From: Siphonodentalium dalli
Taxonomy: Eukaryota; Mollusca; Scaphopoda; Gadilida; Siphonodentaliidae
Assembly (NCBI GenBank): GCA_032622095.1
Contig: CP136063.1
Coordinates: 275,147,426 to 275,211,425, forward strand
DNA: 64,000 nucleotides
Direction: 5' to 3'
Every line of letters begins with the position of its first letter. Position 1 is the first letter of the stretch. The notes beneath the pieces were generated by a model that had not been told where the DNA came from, ran no database searches, and saw nothing but the letters and a program-made list of their open reading frames with translations. The translations under genes and the position numbers were made by a program. Of this stretch, positions 1 to 12,442 are shown in pieces.

Positions 1-1627
1 TAACCTATTACTAGCAGCATTAACCTTACTACCCAACTGTAAAATCTTCAAATATATAAACTGACATCATCCAGTCACTGATTGCGAGGCGCAAGCTACG
101 CATACTCCTAAACATGACCCATAACCATATCGTCAATCATTTTATATCCATTAAGCTCACTAATGGCCATAAGATTATCCCCTGTATACCTATTCTCCAC
201 ACAAATGGTCAAATAGACAATCAATATATATATCAACACCACAACAATGACCATAAAGTCACTCCGGGTATACATATGCACCTCACCAATGGCCATATAG
301 CAACTCGCTTCATACACATACCATCACCCATGGCACCTGGTATACTGCTTCACCTGACCTATGGACACTCCGTGTGTACCTATTCAAAACATTCATACAT
401 GATCATGGTCAATCCTTGTATACATATTCACCTCAACATTGGCCATGTCACTCCCTGTATCCCTATTTGTCACACCGTAGTCGAATAGCCACTCAAGATA
501 TACTAATACACCCCAGCCATGTCAGTACAGTCACTCCATGTATGCATATGCACTTCACCCATGGTCATATAGCCACTCGCTATATACACATACCCGTCGC
601 CCATGAAAATATAGCAACATGTGTGTATATCCGTATAACATACACATGACCATACCGCCACGAGTCACCAAACAGGAACACCAGGAATACTCATACGCCT
701 GACACATGCCCATTTAGTCACCCCCTGTATAGATATTCATTACATTTATGATCATACAGTCACTACTTGTATACCTACACCATTGACCATAGGTCACTAC
801 CTGTATACATATTCGACACACATAGTCATATAACCACTCGATATACATATCCAGCCCACCCTAGACCATATATTCACTCCATGTATACATGTAAACCTCA
901 CCAATGGCCATTCAGCCCTTCCATATATATACAACGATCCGCACACACGACCACTCATACCATCCATACTTGCATATACACCTCACACGACAATTCAGCA
1001 ATTCACTGTATAATCATATACGCCATCCATGATAATACAGCTAATCCCTATACATCCACCAATGATAATACATCCACGAGATATATAAATATACACCCCA
1101 CCCGTTACCACAAGGACACTCCCTATATACCCACACGCTCGATAATGTCCACCCAATTACTCCAGGTATTCATATTCAATCATGACCGTACAGTCATTCC
1201 ATGTGTACCTATACACATTACCCGTAACCATAAAATCACTCCCTATTTATCCACACACCCCATCCATGATCATACAGACAACACATGTACATCCCTCCCA
1301 TGACCCTACAGTCACTCCATATATACATAATCAACACATAGATGACCATGTATCTATATCCATACATCACACCAATGCCCATACAGGCACACCGGGTGCA
1401 CCCGTGCGGGATATACACAACCATACACCATACAGTCACTTCATACATACCGATTCACCTCACACCTGACCATGACCTCTCTCTGTATACATATGCATCT
1501 TACCATGGACAACCCACTCATAACCTTATAGTTACTCATTGTATACATATTCACATCAGTCATGACATACAATAACTCCCTGCATACCTATTCACCTCAC
1601 CTATGATCATAGAGTAACTCACTGGCT
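1..1627 (+). repeat. 42-bp tandem array, copy A (forward)
   Basis: Diverged minisatellite with a period of about 42 bp. Phrases such as TCACTCC, GTATACATATTCACCTCACC and ATGGCCATA or ATGACCATA recur in fixed order about every 42 bases. Because 42 is a multiple of three, one frame stays open over long stretches (114-488 and 767-1303) and gives a degenerate 14-residue period rich in His, Thr, Pro, Ile and Tyr. I read this as a consequence of the repeat, not a demonstrated gene. The array runs off the left edge. The same array occurs reversed at 57131-58740 and forward at 58866-59776. Confidence 0.9.
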
Positions 1628-2990
1628 ACGATCTTGGCATCCACACTGTATCTAGTTGACATTTTTTTTTATCATAATGGACCATAATAGCCACAGATTA
1701 TGGTCCATCTCAGTTCCGTCTCACAGTTCTGCCCATTTCCTTTCAATAAATATGGCCAAAATCACAAAAAAGGTTCTCGGCAAAATTACATACTTTAAAA
1801 TGAATTTGTCATGCCCCATACATAACTGGGACAATCAGAATAGTACATGAAGTTGTCAGTTAATTAACTAACACGTATAATAACAAAGTGAGTCACAATT
1901 TTCTACCTTTTCGGATAACGCACAGAATAATGTTCGGGGTATATGTAAAAATTAACATTTTACAAATTTGGTTGCCATTTTGGAAGCCATCTTGAGCAAT
2001 TTGGTCTATAAACACTGTAGTGTGACACATTTAAGATAGACCAAAACAATAAACACCTTTCAATCCAAAGATAGATACATTTTACCTGAAAAAATGGTCC
2101 AAACCTGAAAAGTTAATTTTTGCCGATATTTATGTAAAGGTTTTGAGACAAAAGTCCAATATTTTTATTGATGTGAGTAGTGACAATAGTAATAGTTAAC
2201 CATGGTGCATCAGATATGTTAGTATTCAATGTATAGAATAGCCAATTTTATACAGTAACCACAACTTATAAGCGATTGCAGGACACGCTGGGGTAATATT
2301 TAACATTTTCCATATTTTGGCGGCCATATTGGCAGCCATTTTGAGCCAAAGTAAGAATTTTGGTTCCAGTGAGTTGGAATATTCATAGGTAATGATGAAC
2401 ATCACTTACATTAAAAAGTTCTGTTCATTTCTTGTTGAAATATGCCTAGAATTCCAACTGTGATTTTTTGTGAAATTTTATACCGCATTCTGTAAAATCG
2501 GATTTTTGAGGGATGGGAGGGGTTATGACCCCAGTAATTGCATGTTTAATTGCTTCAATGATCAGTTAATATATAAAACACAAAATAAAGTTGCATTACT
2601 CAACCAGTTTCATGCAGCATGAATTGATCTAGAAGATATTTATGAAAAAATGTAATATTTTCTACTTCCGGCGGCCATTTTGGCGGCCATATTGGATGGT
2701 GAGTTTCAATTTTGGCCCAAAAAGTTTCATTATGTTTTAGCTTCACGAAAATATATACATTTGTATACATTTTACAAGATTTTCCCGCTATAAGTTGCAC
2801 AAAACTGACTTAGGGTCTGGTCTGAAAAACGGCGGTCATGATGGACGCCATCCTGTCTGGAGTCTACACGGCTACTTTTTTTTCTTGTTAACATTGCTTA
2901 AAAGTTGAAGGACATAATAAGGAACAAAATTAGTTGGGTGAAGTTAAGTCCCAGGGGGGGTGCAATGGTACCCCTATTAGCTCCCGGACT
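1628..2990 (+). repeat. Non-tandem arm of element A, ending CTCCCGGACT
   Basis: Directly follows the 42-bp array and aligns by eye with 59777-60811 (same strand) and with the reverse complements of 51530-52201 and 55947-57130. Shared blocks include TTCTGCC followed by TTTCAATAA, a CAGTTAATTA block, and repeated GGCGGCCATTTTGG-type motifs near 1980, 2320 and 2670. The end is shared too: a G-rich run, then CCCCTATTAGCTCCCGGACT. The first base after the shared end is 2991. No protein is recognisable. I infer it is one half of a repeated element whose other half is the 42-bp array; its class is unknown. Confidence 0.8.
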
Positions 2991-3157
2991 AAATAATGAT
3001 ATGCTATTTCAATACCTATCAGGGTTTGTCCGAGGACAAAGCTCAACTAACCAGTTAATGTACTAGAGTTATTACACATCCTGTGTCAGGCCCTCGATGA
3101 GAAGTTAAAGACGTCGGCAATGTATTTATTGTTTGTTTGTTGCTTCTTTTTTTTTGC

Positions 3158-3605
3158 GATAGTTCGAAAGCGTTTGAGAGAGTCTGGTAAAGGGGATGCA
3201 ACTCAAACTGGAACAGCCCGGAAACATCCACAGTTTGTTTAACAATTATCTCTCCAAGAGATCACAAGCAATGATAGTGGATAACTCATTTTCTAATTAC
3301 CACAGTGTTCCCAACAGGTGTTTCCCAGGGATATATGATTGGACCTATCTTATTTCTGAGATATATCAAATACCTGGCACCGATCATGTATTGTAGATAA
3401 AGCAAAAGCAATGGTGTGTAAACTCACTCACTCGAATGATTGTTTGGATCTTGAAATTGACGAGCGCGATACAGGGCAGACAGTCGTAAATATCTTTGAG
3501 TATCTATACAATCAATTTTGTATTGTAACATCCAAGTCAATGATATTTGCAGTCGATTGGCAAATCAGACTGTCACGACATGTAATATGGTCGTCATGTG
3601 GTTAG
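3158..3605 (+). pseudogene. Decayed non-LTR retrotransposon, reverse transcriptase fragment (left copy)
   Basis: Broken reverse transcriptase readable in pieces. At 3158-3187 the sequence encodes DSSKAFERVW, a version of RT motif A with its catalytic Asp. From about 3196 a second frame gives a stretch ending NNYLSKRSQ. After a further shift comes a motif-B-like GVSQGYMIGPILFL. The region after about 3411 aligns at DNA level with 61970-62150, for example the block TGGATCTTGAA. The YADD motif present in the right copy is absent here, so an internal deletion is likely. Stops and frameshifts show it is dead. It belongs to the same family as 61606-63288. Clade assignment (jockey/CR1-like) is only a guess. 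Confidence 0.75.
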
Positions 3606-4368
3606 ACCCGGAATACAGTGGTAAAGAATTATGCCGTTGTGGTCTCTAAATATGCGGACTGGTTTGCAGTATTTCAACATCCAAAATCCGCTGCAATCCG
3701 CTATGGGGAAAAATCCCAATTACGTCCAAAGTGGCCGTAGGTACCGGAAAATGCTTACTTTCTTCGGTAGGTGCACCAATTGATACCAAATTAGTAATAA
3801 ATTGAAATATACGCAACGAATATATAGTCGTAAACGATATATGTAGAATGTCTGTCCAAAAATGGCCGCCAAAATAGATAAAATGGAATTAAATTTACAT
3901 TTTATTAAAAATTGAATAACAAGTCCTATAAAAACACACACATATTCCAAGTGTACCCAGAAGAGTGATTGATTGCAGGGCGATAGATAAATGTATTTAT
4001 GATCAGATACGTGCGTATTTTCACTTATGTATCCCACGAGATAGCAGACAAAAGCATAGTATCATACAATGCTTAAGTCTGGACTTTTCGGCGCAAACGT
4101 CACAGTTTTATTTGTGTTGTTTTTTCTTGAATTGTGTGATTATGATAATTAAACAGTTATGTGGGATTTAACAAGGATGTGCTGAGTCTGTGACCATTCC
4201 AGAAGCAGAAATATATGTACCCAGAGCAGACTCACGATGTGACCTATCATCGTTTACTTTGATACCTAGAATATCAAACCTTTAAAAATGCATTGCTATA
4301 AAACAGTATGAGAGATATTCGTAGAGTACTGGCTAACATGTGTATATCCTATTGTCCTTTTCAACGTT
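3606..4368. other. Unassigned AT-rich sequence
   Basis: No coding region or RNA gene is recognised. Short open frames here show no domain and are AT-rich chance frames. It may hold an unrecognisable middle part of the decayed retrotransposon, whose 3' end reappears after 5220. A GGCCGCCAAAAT motif near 3860 recalls the flanking arm elements, but I could not extend the match. Confidence 0.4.
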
Positions 4369-4419
4369 TTAACCCTTTGAGTGCCAGGTCGATTTTTGTA
4401 TCAACCCATATACCCTGTG

Positions 4420-4486
4420 CCAATGCATTCTCGTATATATGCGAGTCGACCATAGGTCGCCTCACATATATAAGAGAATGCATTGG
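4420..4486. repeat. Near-perfect 32-bp-stem hairpin
   Basis: The left arm starts CCAATGCATTCTC and the right arm ends GAGAATGCATTGG. The inner stem CGACC/GGTCG closes a three-base loop, ATA. By eye 29 of 32 positions pair; the mismatches are at the G/A, C/A and T/C positions. It lies wholly inside the TTAA-flanked element and is followed eight bases later by 29 T residues. A precursor of small RNA is possible but unsupported. A transposon-borne palindrome is the simpler reading. Confidence 0.85.
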
Positions 4487-4491
4487 TCTAA

Positions 4492-4494
<3 letters not shown>

Positions 4495-4523
<29 letters not shown>
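4495..4523 (+). repeat. Poly-T tract (29 T)
   Basis: Uninterrupted run of 29 T, followed by ACAATTTTTTACAATTTT. It may be a reverse-oriented poly-A tail or simple slippage inside the MITE. Confidence 0.9.
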
Positions 4524-4527
<4 letters not shown>

Positions 4528-4652
4528 TTTTTTACAATTTTAATAATTTATTCTTATATTCTTTAACAGACTTATTTTGTAGGTTTAGGGCCGATGAGAT
4601 CAAGTTATAACGACAATTTACCGGGAGTACACTATTGGTTGGAAAGGGTTAA

Positions 4653-5219
4653 TCATAGCTGCCGCCGATCAAGTGATGAAACACGAACATTTCGATGTTA
4701 TCACAAGAATGCAATTTATGAAAACACAAAGGACAACCATAAACAACAATCTGTAAACTGGACAAAATTTCCAAGATAGTCTGTGGCAGAAACTGTGTTT
4801 ATAGTTGGAAATTACATTTCGTTATATTCACCAATGCCACATATACGCGAAAGGTACTACGTGTTCTACAACCGCATCGCCGTGTTTACCCCGTCCCCAT
4901 AATGTTACATATATCTGATGTACACAATACCATAAATACCAACATTGGGTGACAACGCTGAAATAACAACTTTCAACGCTGATATTTAGCACAAGTATGT
5001 GGATCATATTGGTAAGATATGTTCAAACAACAATATAGTGAATATACTGAAAACGAATATTGACCATTGTGTGGTAACATAGTCTGGTTGTAAAGTGCCG
5101 ACTGAATGAATTTGAACAAAATGGTCAACTGAGACATTGGTTTGGTAGCAGCATGTAAATTAGTCTTAGATACAATACACCGTCTCCTTAATCTGTGTTA
5201 TTTCTAAATTATAACATAC
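4653..5219. other. Unassigned sequence between MITE and retrotransposon 3' end
   Basis: No gene recognised. The last part (about 5090-5220) may be the poorly preserved continuation of the retrotransposon coding region, because the sequence just downstream aligns with the right-hand copy. Nothing else stands out. Confidence 0.35.
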
Positions 5220-5760
5220 AACTAAGTCCATCGGTGCCTCTACAGCTCATCTCATCCAACGTGTATTTGTAGTAATACATATATGAAGACGCAAACAATT
5301 ATTCTTCAGCTGTCCTTTGTATGCAGAATCCAAATGTTGCATGTGGGCATGGTTGTGTGAATTATAATGTCGACATAATCTCTGAATAAGATCTCCTGTT
5401 TGTTTAATAATCGCACTACAATGAATCGATGAATATCCGAATTTCAGAGAAATTCAAACGTTTATCTCTTCGACAGACCGTTTCTCACAATACTCATATC
5501 ATATGTTTTTTCTCTGTCCCTTAATGCGAGACCATAGACACAGCAGCATACATGCACACATATCATCAACAATACTTCAGGAAGATGGTGCACCTCGGTC
5601 GATAATTTGATCTAACGTATCCGGGACACCGTTCTTCGATCACAGCCATGTCATAATACTTTCTGAATCTATGTCATACATGTATTAGTAGTTGAAATCC
5701 AGGGATATGAGTTCTGATAAGTTCGACAATATGTGAGTCGACTCCGTGCCCACACACCTG
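5220..5760 (+). pseudogene. Decayed retrotransposon C-terminal region and 3' UTR (left copy)
   Basis: Aligns by eye with 62780-63225. Shared blocks in order are GAAGACGCAAAC, a TTCTTC..CTGT..TTTG/TTGGTAT block, GATCTCCTGTT, TCTTCGACAGACCGTTTCTC (right copy TCCTCGACAGACCGCTTCTC), GCGAGACCATA, CTCTGATAAGTTC and GTGCCCACACA. The coding part is full of stops. The shared 3' UTR shows that this and the right copy are one family, not just two members of a protein superfamily. It is probably the 3' end of the copy whose RT part lies at 3158-3605, with the MITE inserted between; this is inferred from order and strand. Confidence 0.7.
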
Positions 5761-6135
5761 GCTGGGGTCAATACTATGATGCGTTTTCATTACCTGAAAC
5801 AGCATTATTTGAAATTTCACAACAATAGGTTGAAATTGTTCTCGTAGATTTTCCAATTTATTAGTGGGAAATGTGTTGGTTTTAGACCAATATTTGCATA
5901 TTTTCCTACTTTGTACAAAACTTTGGATTGAAATTAGAATTTAGAAATGTTCCAACCTTGTGTGTATGTCAGGATGCAAATTTAACAATTTGAAAGCTTA
6001 TAAGCTTCATGTTCATATTTCAAAATTTTCTCCGTGGCCAGTCAAAAAAACTGCTAACCAAATAAGATTAAGGTGAATTTGACTGGAGTTAGACAATTAG
6101 ATGTTAGTATTTGCAATTTGCATGTTCATATCTCA
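5761..6135. other. Left flank of the satellite array
   Basis: AT-rich and without a gene. Two related segments, about 5976-6037 and 6089-6150, share CATGTTCATAT followed by TCAA and ATTTTCT. The second runs straight into the first spacer module. The unique flank therefore holds a diverged duplicate of the sequence leading into the spacer, which may mark where the spacer came from. Confidence 0.5.
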
Positions 6136-6312
6136 ATATTTTCTTACACATGGTCGGCGCATGCAGTGGATTCTGTTGTTCCCTGGGCCGGATGTGAGGG
6201 GAAATCAAAGCCCAATGGGGGTTGTGCAAATGAAGTGAGTTGCCGCCAAACCCTATATGTCATCATCACTGATAAACGTTGGTGATTTATATCAGGACAC
6301 GGAGTGTCCATA
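6136..6312 (+). repeat. Spacer module 1 (177 bp)
   Basis: First spacer, continuous with the unique left flank instead of with 29-mers. The spacer family runs from ATATTTTCTTAC to GTGTCCATA. It contains an inverted pair CGGCCCA/TGGGCCG with a 22-nt loop and a terminal hairpin GGACAC-GGA-GTGTCC. Here the first arm is altered to CGGCGCA. The frame across it is open on both strands. Confidence 0.95.
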
Positions 6313-7101
6313 TGCTGGTGGGTCCTGCTGAATTGCTATGATGCTGGTGGGTCCTACTGAATTGCTATGATGATGGTGGGTCCTACAGAATTGCTATGAT
6401 GCTGGTGGGTCCTACTGAATTGCTATGATGCTGGGGGTCCTACTAAATTGCTATGATGCTGGTGGGTCCTACTGAATTGCTATGATGTTGGTTTGTCCTG
6501 CTGAATTGCTATAATGCTGGTGGGTCCTACTGAATTGCTATGATGCTGATGGGTCCTACTGAAGTGCTATGATGCTGGTGGGTCCTGCTGAATTGCTATG
6601 ATTCTGGTGGGTCCTGCTGAATTGCTATGATGATGGTGGGTCCTGCTGAATTGCTATGATGCTGGTGGGTCCTGGTGAATTGCTATGATGCTGGTGGGTC
6701 CTGGTGAATTGTTATGATGCTGGTGGGTCCTAATGACTTGCTATGATGCTGGTGGGTCATGCTGAATTGCTATGACGCTGGTGGGTCCTGCTGAATTGCT
6801 ATGATGCTGGTGGGTCCTACTGAATTGCTATGATGCTTGTGGGTCCTACTGAATTGCTATGATGCTGGTGGGTCCTGCTGAATTGTTATGATGCTGGTGG
6901 ATCCTGGTGAATTGTTATGATGCTGGTGGGTCCTGTTGAATTGCTATGATGCTGGTGGGTCCTGTTGAATTGCTATGATGTTGGTGGGTCCTAATTAATT
7001 CCAATAATTCTGGTAGGTCCTGCTGAATTGCTATGATGCTGGTGGGTCCTACTGAATTGATATGATGCTGGTGGGTCCTACTGAAGTGCTATGATGCTAT
7101 G

Positions 7102-7279
7102 ATATTTTCTTACACATGGTCCGCCCATGCAGTGGCTTCTGTTGTTCCCTGGGCCGGATGTGAGGGGAAATCAAAGCCCAATGGGGGTTGTGCAAATGAA
7201 GTGAGGTGCCGCCAAAACCCTATATGTCATCATCACTGAAAAACGTTGGAGATTTTTATCAGGACACGGAGTGTCCATA
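7102..7279 (+). repeat. Spacer module 2 (178 bp)
   Basis: Has TGGTCCGCCC and the extra A (CCGCCAAAACCC), plus CTGAAAAACG in place of CTGATAAACG. Preceded about 110 bp upstream by the unusual monomer CTAATTAATTCCAATAATTC. Confidence 0.95.
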
Positions 7280-8610
7280 TGCTGGTTGGTCCTACTGAAT
7301 TGCTATGATGCTGGAGGGTCCTACTGAATTGCTATGATGCTGGTGGGTCCTACTGAATAGCTATGATGTTGGTGGGGCCTACTCAGTTGCTATGATGCAG
7401 ATGGGTCCTACTAAATTGCTATGGTGCTGGTGAGTCCTACTGAATTGCTATGATGATGGTGGGTCCTGCTGAAATGCTATGATGCTGGTGGTTCCTGCTG
7501 AATTGCTATGATGCTGGTGGGACCTACTGAATTGCTATGATGCTTGTGGGTCCTACTGAATTGCTATGATGCTGGTGGATCCTGGTGAATTGTTATGATG
7601 CTGGTGGGACCTGTTGAATTGCTATGATGCTGGTGGGTCCTGTTGAATTGCTATGATGCTGGTGGGTCCTGTTGAATTGATATGATGCTGGTGGGTCCTA
7701 CTGAATTGATATGATGCTGGTGGGTCCTACTGAATTGCTATGATGCTGGTGGGTCCCAGCTGAATTGCTATGATGCTGGTGGGTCCTAATGAAGTGCTAT
7801 GATACTGGTGACTCCTGCTGAATTGCTATGATGCTGGTGGGTCCTACTGAATTGATATGCTCCTGGTGAGTCCTACTGAATTGCTATGATGCTGGTGGGT
7901 CCTGCTGAATTGCTATGCTGCTGGTGGGTCCTAATGAATTGCTATGATGCTGGTGGGTCCTACTGAATTGCTACGATGCTGGTGCGTCCTGCTGAATTGC
8001 TATGATGCTGGTGGGTCCTACTGAATTGCTATGATGCTGGTGTGTCCTGTTGAATTGATATGATGCTGGTGGGTCCTACTGAATTGATATGATGCTGGTG
8101 GGTCCTGCTGAAATGCTATGATGCTGGTGGGTCCTGCTGAATTGCTATGATGCTGGTGGGTCCTGTTGAATTGCTATGATGCTGGTGTGTCCCAGCTGAA
8201 TTGCTATGATGCTGCTGGGTCCTGCTGAATTGCTATGATGCTGGTGGGTCCTGCTGAATTGCTATGATGCTGGTGGGTCCTGATGAATTGTTATGATGCT
8301 GATTGGTCCTACTGAATTGCTATGATGCTGGTGGGTCCTGTTGACTTGTTATGATGCTGGTGGGTCATGATGCTGGTGGGTCCTGCTGAATTGCTACGAT
8401 GCTGGTGGGTCCTGCTAAATTGCTATGATGCTGGTGGGTCCTGCTGAATTGCTATGATGATGGTGGGTCCTATTGCATTGCTATGATGCTGGTGTGTCCC
8501 AGCTGAATTGCTATGATACTGGTGGGTCCTACTGAATTGCTATAATGCTGGTGGGTCCTACTGAATTGATATGGTGCTGGTGGGTCCTACTGAAGTGCTA
8601 TGATGCTATG

Positions 8611-8787
8611 ATATTTTCTTACATATGGTCGGCCCATGCAGTGGATTATGTTGTTCCCTGGGCCGGATGTGAGGGGAAATCAAAGCCCAATGGGGGTTGT
8701 GCAAATGAAGTGAGTTGCCGCCAAACCCTATATGTCATCATCACTGATAAACGTTGGTGATTTATATCAGGACACGGAGTGTCCATA
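8611..8787 (+). repeat. Spacer module 3 (177 bp)
   Basis: Same subtype as module 1 (GTGAGTTGCCGCC); ACATATGG and GGATTATGTTG are private changes. Confidence 0.95.
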
Positions 8788-9605
8788 TGCTGGTGGGTCC
8801 TGCTGAATTGCTATGATGCTGGTGGGTCCTACTGAATTGCTATGATGATGGTGGGTCCTACAGAATTGCTATGATGCTGGTGGGTCCTACTGAATTGCTA
8901 TGATGCTGGGGGTCCTACTAAATTGCTATGGTGCTGGTGGGTCCTACTGAATTGCTATGATATTGGTTTGTCCTGCTGAATTGCTATAATGCTGGTGGGT
9001 CCTACTGAATTGCTATGATGCTGATGGGTCCTACTGAAGTGCTATGATGCTGGTGGGTCTTGCTGAATTGCTATGATTCTGGTGGGTCCTGCTGAATTGC
9101 TATGATGCTGGTGGGTCCTACTGAATTGCTATGATGCTGGTGGGTCCTGCTGAATTGCTATGATGCTGGTGGGTCCTGGTGAATTGTTATGATGCTGGTG
9201 GGTCCTAATGACTTGCTATGATGCTGGTGGGTCATGCTGAATTGCTATGATGATGGTGGGTCCTACTGAATTGCTATGATGCTGGTGGGTCCTACTGAAT
9301 TGCTATGATGCTTGTGGGTCATACTGAATTGCTATGATGCTTGTGGGTCCTACTGAATTTCTATGATGCTTGTGGGTCCTACTGAATTGCTATGATGCTG
9401 GTGGATCCTGGTGAATTGTTATGATGCTGGTGGGTCCTGTTGAATTGCTATGATGCTGGTGGGTCCTGTTGAATTGCTATGATGTTGGTGGGTCCTAATT
9501 AATTCCAATACTTCTGGTAGTTCCTGCTGAATTGCTATGATGCTGGTGGGTCCCACTGAATTGATATGATGCTGGTGGGTCCTACTGAAGTGCTATGATG
9601 CTATG

Positions 9606-9783
9606 ATATTTTCTTACACATGGTCCGCCCATGCAGTGGGTTCTGTTGTTCCCTGGGCCGGATGTGAGGGGAAATCAAAGCCCAATGGGGGTTGTGCAAA
9701 TGAAGTGAGGTGCCGCCAAAACCCTATATGTCATCATCACTGATAAACGTTTGTGAATTATATCAGGACACGGAGTGTCCATA
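9606..9783 (+). repeat. Spacer module 4 (178 bp)
   Basis: Same subtype as module 2 (TGGTCCGCCC, CCAAAACCC), with AAACGTTTGTGAATTATA. The CTAATTAATTCCAATA monomer again lies about 110 bp upstream. Confidence 0.95.
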
Positions 9784-11242
9784 TGCTGGTGGGTCCTACT
9801 GAACTGCTATGATGCTGGTGGGTCCTACTCAATTGCTACGATGCTGGTGGGTCCTACTGAATAGCGATGATGTTGGTGGGGCCTACTCAGTTGCGATGAT
9901 GCAGGTGGGTCCTACTAAATTGCTATGGTGCTGGTGAGTCCTAATGAATTGCTATGATGATGGTGGGTCCTGCTGAAATGCTATGATGCTGGTGGTTCCT
10001 GCTGAATTGCTATGATGCTGGTGGGTCCTACTGAATTGCTATGATGCTTGTGGGTCCTACTGAATTGCTATGATGCTGGTGGGTCCTGCTGAATTGCTAT
10101 GATGCTGGTGGATCCTGGTGAATTGTTATGATGCTGGTGGGTCCTGTTGAATTGCTATGATGCTGGTGGGTCCTGTTGACTTGCTATGATGCTGGTGGGT
10201 CCTGTTGAATTGATATGATGCTGGTGGGTCCTACTGAATTGATATGATGCTGGTGGGTCCGACTGAATTGCTATGATGCTGGTGGGTCCCAGCTGAATTG
10301 CTATGATGCTGGTGGGTCCTAATGAAGTGCTATGATGCTGGTGGCTCCTGCTGAATTGCTATGATGCTGGTGGGTCCTACTGAATCAATATGCTCCTGGT
10401 GAGTCCTACTGAATTGCTATGATGCTGGTGGGTCCTGCTGAATTGCTATGCTGCTGGTGGGTCCTACTGAATTGCTACGATGCTGGTGAGTCCTGCTGAA
10501 TTGCTATGATGCTGGTGGGTCCTACTGAATTGCTATGATGCTGGTGTGTTCTGTTGAATTGATATGATGCTGGTGGGTCCTACTGAATTGATATGAAGCT
10601 GGTGGGTCCTGCTGAAATGCTATGATGCTGGTGGGTCTGTTGAATTGCTATGCTGCTGGTGGGTCCTGTTGAATTGCTATGATGCTGGTGTGTACCAGCT
10701 GAATTGCTATGATGCTGCTGGGTCCTGCTGAATTGCTATGATGCTAGTGGGTCCTGCTGAATTGCTATGATGCTGGTGGGTCCTGATGAATTGTTATGAT
10801 GCTGATGGGTCCTGATGAATTGTTATGATGCTGATGGGTCCTACTGTATTGCTATGATGCTGGTGGGTCCTGTTGACTTGCTATGATGCTGGTGGGTCCT
10901 ACTGAATTGTAATGATGTTGGAGGGTCCCACTGAATTGTTATGATGCTGGTGGGTCCTGCTGAATTGCTACGATGCTGGTGGGTCCTGCTAAATTGCTGT
11001 GATGCTGGTGGGTCCTGCTGAATTGCTATGATGATGGTGGGTCCTATTGAATTGCTATGATGCTGGTGTGTCCCAACTGAATTGCTATGATACTGGTGGG
11101 TCCTACTGAATTGCTATGATGCTGGTGGGTCCTAATTAATTCCAATAATTATGGTAGGTCCTGCTGAATTGCTATAATGCTGGTGGGTCCTACTGAATTG
11201 ATATGGTGCTGGTGGGTCCTACTGAAGTGCTATGATGCTATG

Positions 11243-11419
11243 ATATTTTCTTACATACTGTCGGCCCATGCAGTGGATTCTGTTGTTCCCTGGGCCGGAT
11301 GTGAGGGGAAATCAAAGCACAATGGGGTTGTGCAAATGAAGTGAGGTGCCGCCAAAACCCTATATGTCATCATCACTGATAAACGTTGGTGATTTATATC
11401 AGGACACGGAGTGTCCATA
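11243..11419 (+). repeat. Spacer module 5
   Basis: Has ACATACTGTCGG, AAAGCACAATGGGG with one G lost, and CCAAAACCC. The two one-base indels offset each other in length. Confidence 0.95.
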
Positions 11420-12266
11420 TACTGGTGTGTCCTACTGAATTGCTATGATGTTGGTGGGGCCTACTGAATTGCTATGATGCTGGTGGGTCCTACTATATTG
11501 CTATGGTGCTGGTTAGTCCTACTGAATTGCTATGATAATGGTGGGTCCTGCTGAATTGTTATGATGCTGGTGTATCCTACTGAATTGCTATGATGCTGGT
11601 GGGTCCTACTGAAGTGCTATGATGCTGGATTGTCCTGCTGAATTGCTATGATGCTGGTTGGTCCTACTGAATTGACATGATGCTGGTGGGTCCTACTGAA
11701 TTCCTATGATGCTAGTGGGTACTGCTGAATTTCTATGATGATGGTGGGTCCTACTGAATTGCTATGATGCTGGTGGGACCTACTGAATTGCTATGATACT
11801 TGTGGGTCCTGTTGAATTGCTATGATGCTGGTGGGTCCTGGTGAATTGATATGATGCTGGTGGGTCCTGTTGAATTGCTGTGATGCTGGTGGGTCCTACT
11901 GAATTGCTATGATGCTGGTGGGTCCACTGAATTGCTATGATGCTGGTGGGTCCTGCTGAATTGCTATGATGCTGGTGGGTCCTGCTGAATTGCTATGACG
12001 CTGGTGGGTCCTGCTGAATTGCTATGATGCTGGTGGTTCCTGCTGAATTGCTATGATGATGGTGGGTCCTGCTGAATTGCTACGATGATGGTGGGTCCTA
12101 CTGAATTGCTATGATGCTGGTGGGTCCTGCTGAATTGCTATGATGCTGGTGGGTCCTACTGAATTTCTATGATGCTGGTGGATCCTGCTGAATTGCTATG
12201 ATGCTGGTGGGTCCTTCTGCATTGCTATGATGCTGGTGGGTTCTACTGAAGTGCTATGATGCTATG

Positions 12267-12442
12267 ATATTTCTTACACATGGTCGGCCCATGCAGTGGA
12301 TTATGTTGTTCCCTGGGCCGGATGTGAGTGGAAATCAAAGCCCAATGGGGGTTCTGCAAATGAAGTGAGATGCCGCCAAACCCTATATGTCATCATCACT
12401 GATAAACGTTGGCGATATATATCAGGACACGGAGTGTCCATA
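12267..12442 (+). repeat. Spacer module 6 (176 bp)
   Basis: Shortened start (ATATTTCTTAC), GTGAGTGGAAAT, GGGGGTTCTGC and GGCGATATATATC. Followed by CATAATCTGATGG, which approaches the domain II type. Confidence 0.95.

Larger units (their letters stand above)
4369..4652. mobile_element. piggyBac-like MITE (TTAA-flanked, 284 bp)
   Basis: The segment begins TTAACCCTTTGAGTGCC and ends GGAAAGGGTTAA. It is therefore bounded by TTAA on both sides with inverted CCCTTT termini. TTAA target duplication and termini beginning CCC are hallmarks of the piggyBac superfamily. The inverted match is strong only for the first ten bases (TTAACCCTTT); beyond that it decays. Inside are a 67-nt hairpin (4420-4486) and a 29-T run. 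There is no transposase, so it would be non-autonomous. The call rests on the ends alone, and a chance TTAACCCTTT pair is possible. Confidence 0.5.

Noticed and set aside
108-1575. Overlapping open frames in the 42-bp array as real genes
   Set aside because: They are periodic, low-complexity, overlap on both strands and lack any domain. They are explained by a stop-free repeat whose length is a multiple of three.
2600-2800. Short frames with WPPKWPP-like residues in the arm elements
   Set aside because: These are translations of the GGCGGCCATTTTGG motif, not proteins.
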